Assembly (NCBI GenBank): GCA_964452575.1
Contig: CAYVMN010000255.1
Coordinates: 1 to 5,259 of the forward strand
Direction of reading: 5' to 3'
Source: CAYVMN01 sp964452575
GTDB taxonomy: Bacteria > Desulfobacterota > DSM-4660 > Desulfatiglandales > Desulfatiglandaceae
DNA: 5,259 nucleotides
Shown here piece by piece: positions 1-5,259 of this stretch. The translations under genes were made by a program, and so were the position numbers. Below the pieces are notes generated by a model. The model had not been told where the DNA came from and ran no database searches. It worked only from the letters and a program-made list of their open reading frames with translations. The first letter of the stretch is position 1, and each line of letters opens with the position of its first letter.

Positions 1-137
1 CTGCCTGGCAGAACCTGTATTTAAAGCTAAGGGGGCGTGCCAGAGGCTGTGAAGAGTTTGGGTTACGTCCTTTGGAAAAAAGACCCTCACGGTCCCTCAT
101 CTTACTCCTCGTTGTTTTCAAAGCGCTAAAGTGTTAC
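1..137 (-). repeat. MITE-like dispersed repeat, copy A (partial, cut by window edge)
   Basis: Read on the minus strand, this stretch matches 2145-2281 base for base without gaps, with about 8 mismatches in 137 positions by hand alignment. It starts with the terminal sequence GTAACACTTTAGCGC, contains the GGACCGTGAGGGTC hairpin followed by six T's, and reaches the central CTGCC(A)GGCAG at the window edge. The other half of the element should lie to the left of base 1. The terminal GTAAC overlaps the ruvC stop codon (TAA at 136-134), so the element is fused directly to the 3' end of ruvC. It separates ruvC from whatever follows; ruvA-ruvB is the usual arrangement in many bacteria, but that lies outside this view. 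Confidence 0.85.
76..95 (-). terminator. Putative intrinsic terminator of the rlmE-yebC-ruvC block, carried by repeat copy A
   Basis: On the minus strand, GGACC-GTGAG-GGTCT is followed by a run of T's, about 40 bases after the ruvC stop. The stem has four Watson-Crick pairs plus a closing G-U, with a five-base loop. It is short for an intrinsic terminator, but the T run is clean and the same unit recurs in every repeat copy. The termination role is inferred from structure and position. Confidence 0.45.
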
Positions 138-613
138 GAATCTTCAAACCTTGACCAGTTGAGGTGACATATGGCAGCGGCCAATGCATCTGAGGCGTCA
201 AGACCTGGTTGGTTTCTGAGTTTCAGTATGACCTGAACCATGGACCGGACCTGCTCTTTTCCCGCCCTACCGTAACCCACCACCGATTTCTTGATCTCCA
301 GCGGTGTGTATTCAAAGATGGGAATCTTGCATTCAACTGCCGCGATCAGCACGGCCCCCCTGGCATGGCCTAGCTTCAAGGCGGCCTTGAAGTTCTTGGC
401 ATAGAAGACATCTTCTATGGCCATCTCTTGGGGTGCGTAGTACTTAATGATCTCTACCATACCCTGGTAAATATTGTGAATCCTGTTATAAAATGAAGCC
501 TTGTCGGGCAATCCAATATGGCTGTAATGAATACAGGCCATTTCGTCGCCCTTTTTCTCAACCACGCCATACCCGGTGACCCTTGAGCCGGGATCTACTC
601 CCAGCACTCGCAT
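134..613 (-). CDS. ruvC: Crossover junction endodeoxyribonuclease RuvC
   Basis: RuvC is the Holliday junction resolvase that, with the RuvAB branch-migration motor, cleaves four-way junctions during recombinational repair. The 159-residue product has the RNase H-like fold signatures. The N-terminal strand MRVLGVDPGSRVTGYG carries catalytic D7. AIEDVFYAKN carries E67. LDASDALAAA carries D139 and D142. These match the four acidic metal-binding residues of E. coli RuvC (D7, E66, D138, D141). The start is the ATG at 613-611, which overlaps the yebC stop by one base (TGATG); a GGAGG lies 10 bases upstream inside yebC, so translation is probably coupled. The tail after D142 is only 17 residues, about 15 shorter than in E. 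coli, and the stop codon lies in the end of repeat copy A. The active site is complete, so I expect a working enzyme. Confidence 0.96.
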   Translation of the reverse strand: MRVLGVDPGSRVTGYGVVEKKGDEMACIHYSHIGLPDKASFYNRIHNIYQGMVEIIKYYAPQEMAIEDVFYAKNFKAALKLGHARGAVLIAAVECKIPIFEYTPLEIKKSVVGYGRAGKEQVRSMVQVILKLRNQPGLDASDALAAAICHLNWSRFEDS

Positions 614-1359
614 CAGCTCAATGCCTCCATGACCTCTTCAGATATATCAAAGTTGGCATACACGTTGCTTACATCATCATGATCCTCAAGGGCCTGCATC
701 AGGTTCAACATCTGCTGGGCCTTTTTCCCTTCTACTGCAACGGTGTTTTTCGGGATCATGGTCACCTCTGAGAAGCTATAAGGCAATCCCGTTTCAACGA
801 TAGCCTTCTTTAGGGCCTCAAAGTCGACGGGATCTGAAATGACCTCAAACTCGGTCTCTTGCTCGATGACATCCTCTGCTCCGGCCTCCAGGGCCAGATT
901 CAAGAGCTTTTCTTCCTCCACCTTTTCCTTTTCAAATACGATTAGGCCTTTCTTTTTAAACATCCAGGCCACACATCCCGGTTCCCCTAGATTTCCCCCG
1001 TGGCGTTCGAAGAGGTGTTTTACCTCCGCCACCGTCCTGTTCCTGTTGTCTGTCAGACAATCCACGATTACGGCCACGCCACCAGGGCCATATCCCTCGT
1101 AATTTGCCTCCTCATAGGAGATTCCTTCCAGTTCACCAGTGCCTTTCTTTATGCCCCTTTCAATGTTTTCCTTCGGCATGTTTTCGGCCTTTGCTGCAGC
1201 GATTGCGGCCCTTAGGCGGGGATTTCCATCCGGATCACCACCTCCCAGTCGCGCCGCTACGGTTATTTCCTTAATGTGCTTGGTAAAGATCTTACCCCGT
1301 CTGGCATCTGCAGCGCCCTTCTTGTGCTTGATTGAACTCCATTTTGAATGGCCCGACAT
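613..1359 (-). CDS. yebC: YebC/PmpR/TACO1 family protein
   Basis: A 248-residue cytosolic protein of normal family length. It opens with the signature MSGHSKWSSIKHKKGAADAR (residues 1-20), has the conserved YEGYGPGGVAVIVD block at 87-100 followed by TDNRNRT (103-109), and ends with the family motif HDDVSNVYANFDI (227-239). Members were long annotated as DNA-binding transcriptional regulators (PmpR). More recent work on YebC and mitochondrial TACO1 points to ribosome-associated translation factors that help at stalling stretches such as polyproline; either role remains possible here. I chose the ATG at 1359-1357 rather than one five codons upstream, because it restores the family N terminus and has GGAGG six bases before it. 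Its stop overlaps the ruvC ATG by one base, the common yebC-ruvC arrangement. Confidence 0.96.
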   Translation of the reverse strand: MSGHSKWSSIKHKKGAADARRGKIFTKHIKEITVAARLGGGDPDGNPRLRAAIAAAKAENMPKENIERGIKKGTGELEGISYEEANYEGYGPGGVAVIVDCLTDNRNRTVAEVKHLFERHGGNLGEPGCVAWMFKKKGLIVFEKEKVEEEKLLNLALEAGAEDVIEQETEFEVISDPVDFEALKKAIVETGLPYSFSEVTMIPKNTVAVEGKKAQQMLNLMQALEDHDDVSNVYANFDISEEVMEALS

Positions 1360-1395
1360 CTGCACCCTCCACAATATCTTGTTTGTTGATAAGCT

Positions 1396-1401
1396 ATTAT
1401 A
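1396..1401 (-). promoter_or_regulatory. Candidate -10 element upstream of yebC
   Basis: The 82-base gap between rlmE and yebC contains a perfect TATAAT on the minus strand. It would give a transcription start near 1389 and a leader of about 30 bases before the yebC ATG. No good -35 hexamer is seen at 16-18 bases spacing, and there is no TG extension. It may be an internal promoter letting yebC-ruvC be transcribed apart from rlmE, or chance in an AT-rich gap. Confidence 0.35.
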
Positions 1402-1441
1402 ACCGAAATCTCAAAAACTACGATTCCCTCAAATCCATTGA

Positions 1442-2032
1442 CTATTTCACCAACCCCAGCCCTACGAGATATATCTCCCTGCTCCCCTTTCGGGTGGCCT
1501 TTGGCCTGAAAAGCCTTGCCAGCCTGAAATGCCTGGACGCCTCGGATTGCAGAGGCTTGAGACCTTCCCCTTCAAAGACCTTGCATATGAAATGTCCTCC
1601 CCCCTTGAGCACTGCGTAAGCGATTTCTGCGGCCCGCTTTGCAAGGGAGATCGAGCGACTCGTGTCCACTGACCTTATGCCCGTGGTCTGCGGCGCCAGG
1701 TCACTCATAACTACATCCCGCGGGGCGAGTTCTCTTACAAGCCATTCTTTGTCGATGGTCAACACATCGGCCCGAATGAACCTAAAGTTCGAGGAAAGGG
1801 ATTGATCGGGTTGGTTCAAGTCTATGCCGACCACTTCCCCACCTGGACCAACCCTTCTCAAGGCGTACTGGGACCATGAGCCCGGGAAGCAGCCCATGTC
1901 CAAAACCCTGTCGTTTTCACGGATGATATTGAATCTCTTGTCTATTTCCTCAAGCTTATAGACCGACCGGGCAAGCCACTTCTCTTCCCTGGCTCGGCGG
2001 GCGAAGTGGTCTTCCCATCTATTTGTTTTCAT
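1442..2032 (-). CDS. rlmE: 23S rRNA (uridine-2'-O-)methyltransferase RlmE (FtsJ/RrmJ)
   Basis: RlmE uses S-adenosylmethionine to methylate the 2'-O of U2552 (E. coli numbering) in the A-loop of 23S rRNA, late in large-subunit assembly. From the ATG at 2032 the protein is 196 residues. It shows the N-terminal RWEDHFARRAREEKWLARSVYKL segment (split around residues 5-27), the SAM-binding loop VLDMGCFPGSWSQYAL (43-58), acidic GIDL (69-72), MSDLAP (109-114), FICKVFEG (148-155) and REIYLVGLG (185-193). The K-D-K-E tetrad is present as K26, D111, K151 and E186. A TTG in the same frame at 2068 could extend the protein by 12 residues, but the only good Shine-Dalgarno (AAAGGAG, 2064-2058) lies downstream of that TTG. 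It is 25 bases from the ATG at 2032, which is too far. It fits instead a tiny leader ORF whose stop overlaps this ATG. Confidence 0.94.
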   Translation of the reverse strand: MKTNRWEDHFARRAREEKWLARSVYKLEEIDKRFNIIRENDRVLDMGCFPGSWSQYALRRVGPGGEVVGIDLNQPDQSLSSNFRFIRADVLTIDKEWLVRELAPRDVVMSDLAPQTTGIRSVDTSRSISLAKRAAEIAYAVLKGGGHFICKVFEGEGLKPLQSEASRHFRLARLFRPKATRKGSREIYLVGLGLVK

Positions 2033-2049
2033 TTCGCGATTCTTACCAT
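2029..2049 (-). CDS. Six-codon leader minigene (MVRIAK) overlapping the rlmE start
   Basis: On the minus strand AAAGGAG (2064-2058) is followed after 8 bases by an ATG at 2049-2047. This opens six codons, MVRIAK, and then a TGA at 2031-2029 that overlaps the rlmE ATG (2032-2030) in the form ATGA. The layout is typical of translational coupling: ribosomes loading at the strong site would finish the minigene and restart on rlmE. The alternative is that this is the true RlmE N terminus and a one-base frameshift in the sequence has split it. The peptide has no recognisable function of its own. Confidence 0.4.
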   Translation of the reverse strand: MVRIAK

Positions 2050-2068
2050 AGATATGTCTCCTTTGCAA

Positions 2069-2144
2069 AAAAATTCATCGGCATTCCCTAAATCTTGCGG
2101 CCTAAATGACATTTGCAATTTCCGGCAGCAGTATTAAAATTAGA
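2069..2144. other. AT-rich flank between rlmE and repeat copy B
   Basis: This short non-coding stretch should hold the promoter of the rlmE block on the minus strand, but I find no convincing -35/-10 pair and no sigma-54 type -24/-12 pair. It contains an 11-base palindrome AAATGACATTT at 2104-2114 and two copies of CCTAAAT (near 2088 and 2101). Either could be a protein-binding site or chance. Confidence 0.3.
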
Positions 2145-2357
2145 GTAGCACTTTAGCGCCTTGAAAACACTGAGGAGTAAGATGACGGACCGTGAGGGTC
2201 TTTTTTCCAAAGGACGTAACCCAAATTCTTCACAGCCTGTGGCACGCCCCCTTACCTTTAAATACAGGTTCTGCCAGGCAGGGGAGAGGAAAAAAGACCC
2301 TCACGGTCCTCCCTCCGGGCCGGAGGCTACCTTTCTTTCAAAACACTAAAGTATTAC
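2145..2357 (+). mobile_element. MITE-like element, copy B (complete, with inverted ends)
   Basis: This is a 213-base non-coding element. The left end (GTAGCACTTTAGCGCC, 2145-2160) and the right end read in reverse (GTAATACTTTAGTGTTTTGA) are imperfect inverted repeats. Inside them a 22-base block at 2187-2208 recurs as its exact reverse complement at 2288-2309; it is GGACCGTGAGGGTC, then six T's, then CC. The two arms are 131 and about 81 bases, meeting at CTGCC(A)GGCAG (2271-2281). The left arm is about 94% identical to copy A. No transposase is present, and I could not identify a clean target-site duplication. A transcript through it could fold into a long hairpin, and each arm carries a possible short terminator facing inward. 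It fills most of the 333 bases between rlmE and the ATPase gene. The mobile origin is inferred from the inverted ends and repetition. Confidence 0.75.
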
Positions 2358-2376
2358 AATTTAGATAATACTTTAG
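2346..2376 (+). repeat. Perfect 11-bp inverted repeat just upstream of the AAA+ ATPase gene
   Basis: CTAAAGTATTA (2346-2356) and TAATACTTTAG (2366-2376) are exact reverse complements separated by 9 bases. The left arm is the end of repeat copy B; the right arm lies outside the element and matches the same terminal sequence, as if a second end had been left there. It sits 10 bases before the Shine-Dalgarno of the ATPase gene. A GATAAT (2364-2369) in the loop and right arm resembles a -10 element. It could be an operator, an mRNA hairpin or an element-end remnant; the sequence alone does not decide. Confidence 0.6.
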
Positions 2377-2401
2377 GAAATATTGGGAGGTTTCCACAGA
2401 T

Positions 2402-3286
2402 ATGGAAAAGGTCGTAATAGAGGGCGTTGAGCTCCATTTGACTGAGCCTGACGAGGTACCTATGTACTGGGTTGGTCAGCCTGAATTGATCACCCAGGTC
2501 TTGGCGGCATGGCTGGTGCTTGGAAAAGATGACCTGCCCCTGAGCCCAAGGTTAGTGGGGAAGCCAGGGGTCGGGAAGACGACCCTGGCCTATCACGCCG
2601 GGAGGGTATCAGGAAGACCGGTCTATCTCTTTCAGGCCACGATGGATACCAGGCCTGAGGACCTGATTGTAACCCCTGTAATCTCTGAGGAAAGACGGAT
2701 TAAGTACACTGCAAGCCCTGTGGTTTCAGCCATGATAAAAGGCGGCGTTGCCGTCATCGATGAAGGGAACAGGATGAGCGAGAAGAGTTGGGCCTCCCTT
2801 GCTCCCCTGCTGGATAGCAGACGATACGTGGAATCTATTGTGGCAGGCATAAAGATCAAGGCCCATCCGGATTTCCGTCTTTGCACCACTATGAACGACG
2901 ATGCCAGCACATTTGAGCTCCCCGAGTATATCCATTCCAGGCTCCAGCCCCAGATCCAGATAGATTTCCCTGAAAGGGACGAAGAACTACTAATCTTGAA
3001 GAGGAACCTCCCCTTCGCGGATGACAAGGTCCTCGATTATATAGTCGAGTTCTTGCAGGCAGCCCATGGAGCCGACGAGAGGTATTCGGTCAGGGACGGT
3101 ATCAATATTACGCGTTACGCACTGAAACGGCTGGCCGAGGACGGTGGCAGGCAAGAGGGGGAAGGTGAACAGCACGGACGGACAGCCAGATACCTCAAGG
3201 AGGCCGCCTCCATGATCCTGGATAAGACCGGGGCAGAGTATTTTAAGGAACTGCTGGATGAAATGAGTCATGAACAAGGCAATTGA
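2402..3286 (+). CDS. MoxR/AAA_5-type AAA+ ATPase
   Basis: The 294-residue protein is a single AAA+ module with no signal peptide or membrane segment. It has Walker A GKPGVGKT (53-60), Walker B GGVAVIDE (114-121), sensor 1 in CTTMND (N165) and the arginine-finger motif HSRL (R180). A likely sensor-2 region SVRDGINITRYALKRL (229-244) follows in the small helical lid. The order and the short lid fit the MoxR/NorQ/CbbQ (AAA_5) group, ring-forming chaperone-like ATPases that remodel or activate a client, often through a vWA-domain partner. The start is the ATG at 2402 with GGAGG 11 bases upstream, a slightly long spacing. Its stop lies 17 bases inside the next gene, so the two are surely co-translated, and the 613-aa protein is the probable client or partner. 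No vWA gene is seen in the window. The specific function is unknown. Confidence 0.9.
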   Translation: MEKVVIEGVELHLTEPDEVPMYWVGQPELITQVLAAWLVLGKDDLPLSPRLVGKPGVGKTTLAYHAGRVSGRPVYLFQATMDTRPEDLIVTPVISEERRIKYTASPVVSAMIKGGVAVIDEGNRMSEKSWASLAPLLDSRRYVESIVAGIKIKAHPDFRLCTTMNDDASTFELPEYIHSRLQPQIQIDFPERDEELLILKRNLPFADDKVLDYIVEFLQAAHGADERYSVRDGINITRYALKRLAEDGGRQEGEGEQHGRTARYLKEAASMILDKTGAEYFKELLDEMSHEQGN

Positions 3287-5111
3287 GTGGAAAAACATCC
3301 GGTTGGTACCGACCCTCCATAATCGCATGGAATTCGCCCAGGAGGTGAGGCGTCTCTTTGATGAGTTTAGACCGGATCATGTGGCCGTGGAATATCCAGA
3401 TACATTGAAAAACAGGATCCTGGAGGGAACAAAAAGACTCCCACTCCTGTCGGTCGTCTTCTACCAGGAAAGGGACGGGGCCTTCATCTACCTTCCTTTG
3501 GAGCCAACCGACGGACAAGTGGAGGCCGTGCGCATGGCGCTCGCAAGGGAGGTCCCGGTCCATTTTATTGACCGGGACACGGAAGGATATCCCCTTGATG
3601 TCTCCGCAATGCCGGACCCTTATGCCATTAGGAAGGTCGGGCATTTTGCCTATTGCCAGGCATACCTAAAGATCCACTGGGACGATCCTCCTTCCCCTGA
3701 AGACCTCCTGCGTGAAAGGACCATGGCATATCATCTACAGGAGCTGAGCAAAAAGGGAGGAAGAATCCTCTTTGTAGGGGGATTATCTCATATTCCGGGA
3801 ATCCTGAAGATGCTTGGTGAGCCACAGACCGAGGTAATCGGAAGGAAAAGGCGAGAAGGTGTGGGTCTAGCGCATCTGCATAGGGAGTCGAGCCGGGAGA
3901 TCATGACAGAAATGCCCTTTCTTGCGGCCGCCTATGAGGCCGCGAGATCCAATGACAGCTATGAGAGACTGGATCGGCTCCAGATCAATCGTCGGTTAAT
4001 AGCCCTTTCCCGAAAGATGCACCGGAAGAACAGCAGGGAAGAACTGTCGCGGATTCAGATCAGGGTCCTTAACAAATTTGCAAGAAATTATGCATTGCTT
4101 TCCGGGCAGCTTGTCCCCAGCTTCTACCAGCTGATTATCGCTGCCAGGGGGGCGGCCGATGACAATTTTTCCTATGAGGTGTGGGAAAAGGGCAGTGAGT
4201 ATCCCTGGCAGACCGAAGAACCTGGCCTGCCCGTGCTGCGCCTTAGAGGGGAAGACCTCTTCCTTGATCAGAAGAGGATAAGGTTTCATCGCCGGCTAAA
4301 GACACTGCGAAGGCGTTTGGTCCCGGTCCCGGTCAGAAAAAAGAAAAGGGAAAGATATCCTGGGGAGTGGCGTGAAGGTTTTAGGGGATTTTCCATCTGT
4401 TCTTACCCCCCGGAGGATGTGGTCATTGAGGGCTACGGAAGGTATCTCCAGAAAAGGGCACTGGAGATCAAATCAGAAGAGAACTCCAGAATCGAGGCCT
4501 TTACCTCTTCCTTACTGGACGGCCTCGATATCAGGGAAACCATAAGGAAGTGGGACCAAGATAAGGTCTACGTAAGAGAAGAGAGACCGATCAGAGGGAG
4601 GGTGGGCTCGGTCGTGGTGATTTTTGATCCCGACTTTCCTGACAAGGATGGCAAGGAAGGCTATCCCTGGTGCGTTACCTGGCTCGGGGAGCACGATCAG
4701 GAATCGGATATGGCCTTTTACAGCACCCCTGCCGGGGAGGTCATGGAGGGGCCGGGGATTTCCAGATGCCAGTATGGAGGTTTTATGCTAACCTATCCTC
4801 CCCTACGGGTCTATGATATATGGAAAGACCCCTTTTTCCACATGGCCAGAAACAAGCCTGAGAGGCTGCTCATGGCAGCCCTTGACTATAGCCTAGAGAA
4901 GCATGTGGTCTATGTAGCGCCTGAGGCCCCTTCAGGGTGGTGCAAGAGCATGGCGGCACGCCTGGGCAAGAAGATCATCTACCTGCCGATAGGGACACTT
5001 TCCCCTGTCGCTTTGAAAAGGATCAAGCAGTTTCATGTCCTGGACGGCCATCCTGTAAGGAAGTACGCCTCTCATTACATCTCACCCTCATGCCGGGGAT
5101 TTGCCAAATAG
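3270..5111 (+). CDS. Large protein with N-terminal TraB/Tiki-like domain and unrecognised C-terminal region
   Basis: The 613-residue soluble protein has no signal peptide. Residues about 10-190 resemble the TraB/Tiki/ChaN/EreA-like superfamily. There is a first strand RLVPTLHN with H17 in place of the GxxH motif, then FRPDHVAVEYPD with E41, then VHFIDRD with D101 and D103. A second GxxH follows in LFVGGLSHIPGI (G171, H174). In that superfamily such His and Glu residues bind metal for hydrolysis in some members (Tiki), while TraB and EreA relatives differ. Residues 190-350 are largely helical and charged. A basic patch (VPVPVRKKKRER, 351-362) precedes a C-terminal region with motifs SSLLDGLDIRETIRKW (413-428), VGSVVVIFD (445-453), HVVYVAPEAPSGW (545-557), KIIYLPIG (568-575) and FHVLDGH (588-594). 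This looks like an alpha/beta domain that I cannot name. The ATG at 3270 overlaps the ATPase gene by 17 bases, has only a weak Shine-Dalgarno, and keeps the TLH motif; the next Met (M20) would lose it. The protein might also be a distant member of DUF5682-like MoxR-linked proteins; I am unsure. Confidence 0.8.
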   Translation: MNKAIEWKNIRLVPTLHNRMEFAQEVRRLFDEFRPDHVAVEYPDTLKNRILEGTKRLPLLSVVFYQERDGAFIYLPLEPTDGQVEAVRMALAREVPVHFIDRDTEGYPLDVSAMPDPYAIRKVGHFAYCQAYLKIHWDDPPSPEDLLRERTMAYHLQELSKKGGRILFVGGLSHIPGILKMLGEPQTEVIGRKRREGVGLAHLHRESSREIMTEMPFLAAAYEAARSNDSYERLDRLQINRRLIALSRKMHRKNSREELSRIQIRVLNKFARNYALLSGQLVPSFYQLIIAARGAADDNFSYEVWEKGSEYPWQTEEPGLPVLRLRGEDLFLDQKRIRFHRRLKTLRRRLVPVPVRKKKRERYPGEWREGFRGFSICSYPPEDVVIEGYGRYLQKRALEIKSEENSRIEAFTSSLLDGLDIRETIRKWDQDKVYVREERPIRGRVGSVVVIFDPDFPDKDGKEGYPWCVTWLGEHDQESDMAFYSTPAGEVMEGPGISRCQYGGFMLTYPPLRVYDIWKDPFFHMARNKPERLLMAALDYSLEKHVVYVAPEAPSGWCKSMAARLGKKIIYLPIGTLSPVALKRIKQFHVLDGHPVRKYASHYISPSCRGFAK

Positions 5112-5131
5112 CTAACGCCATTAACAGTTTT

Positions 5132-5251
5132 GTAACACTTTAGCGCTTTGAAAACGCTGAGGAGCAAGAGGACCGCGAGGGTCTTTTTTCCAAAGGACGT
5201 ACAAGACGGCATCATTTCATAGAACGGCAGTGAGGTCTTGAACCTCGTTAC
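5132..5251 (+). repeat. MITE-like dispersed repeat, copy C (divergent, near window end)
   Basis: It begins 20 bases after the stop of the 613-aa gene with GTAACACTTTAGCGC, the same end as copy A. It stays close to copies A and B until about 5202, with a 4-base deletion before the hairpin and GTG changed to GCG in the loop. After that its interior differs completely. A 10-base inverted pair, GTTTTGTAAC at 5127-5136 and GTTACAAAAC at 5247-5256, frames it, suggesting a shorter version of about 120 bases. The right boundary is uncertain because the window ends at 5259. A small GAGGT-CTTGA-ACCTC hairpin at 5232-5246 lies next to the right end. Confidence 0.65.
5170..5189 (+). terminator. Putative intrinsic terminator after the ATPase/613-aa operon, carried by repeat copy C
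   Basis: GGACC-GCGAG-GGTCT followed by T's lies about 58 bases after the stop of the 613-aa gene. An outer A-T pair and the G-U pair lengthen the stem to about six pairs. If it works, the two-gene operon ends here, and any third gene would need its own promoter. The role is inferred from structure and position. Confidence 0.45.
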
Positions 5252-5259
5252 AAAACAGC

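Noticed and set aside
583..1619. Plus-strand reading frames opposite ruvC, yebC and rlmE
   Set aside because: The minus-strand genes in these intervals are clear members of conserved families; the plus-strand frames are low-complexity shadows.
2069..2144. Sigma-54 type promoter upstream of rlmE (a TTGCA is present on the minus strand)
   Set aside because: There is no GG at the required 10-base distance from the GC, so the -24/-12 pair is absent.
74..2309. Repeated 22-base units considered as CRISPR repeats
   Set aside because: They are few, widely and irregularly spaced, in both orientations, and embedded in longer homologous elements rather than separated by spacers.
2161..2349. Open reading frame through repeat copy B, with GAGGAG four bases before an ATG at 2182 (about 55 codons), also open in copy A
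   Set aside because: It spans the inverted arms of a non-coding element. Copy C has lost the ATG, and of the four codon differences between A and B inside it three change the residue. This is not the pattern of a conserved protein.
2632..3825. Several minus-strand reading frames of 60-133 codons opposite the ATPase and 613-aa genes
   Set aside because: They are antisense shadows of two strongly supported coding genes and show no recognisable motifs or credible start signals.
4319..4334. Short tandem GTCCCG GTCCCG in the 613-aa gene (encoding VPVPV)
   Set aside because: Only two units; it looks like an ordinary Pro/Val-rich linker ahead of a basic patch and not a functional DNA repeat.

Overview
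The window looks like a chromosomal segment of a Gram-negative bacterium, most plausibly a Desulfobacterota ('deltaproteobacterial') lineage. This rests on the rlmE-yebC-ruvC gene order and protein similarity by eye, not on a search, so the taxonomic call is tentative.

Left half, minus strand (2068 to 134): a housekeeping block transcribed right to left. It holds rlmE (23S rRNA 2'-O-methyltransferase), then yebC (YebC/PmpR/TACO1 family), then ruvC (Holliday junction resolvase). The last two overlap by one base. rlmE appears to be preceded by a six-codon leader minigene whose stop overlaps the rlmE start. A perfect TATAAT lies in the rlmE-yebC gap.

Right half, plus strand (2402 to 5111): two tightly overlapping genes. 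The first is a single-domain MoxR/AAA_5-type AAA+ ATPase. The second is a 613-residue protein whose N-terminal third looks like the TraB/Tiki (ChaN/EreA-like) hydrolase superfamily and whose C-terminal two thirds I do not recognise. There is no vWA-domain partner in the window, although one is usual for MoxR ATPases. This pair is the best candidate for an undescribed two-component system.

Between and around the two blocks lies a repeated, non-coding, MITE-like sequence family. One copy (1-137, reverse) abuts ruvC and supplies its stop codon. A full copy with inverted ends (2145-2357) fills most of the gap between rlmE and the ATPase gene. A third, divergent copy (5132 to about 5251, forward) follows the 613-aa gene. 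All copies carry a short hairpin followed by six T's, so they may act as mobile or dispersed terminators at operon ends. The two plus-strand genes thus sit between direct copies, and the ruvC block sits between inverted copies.
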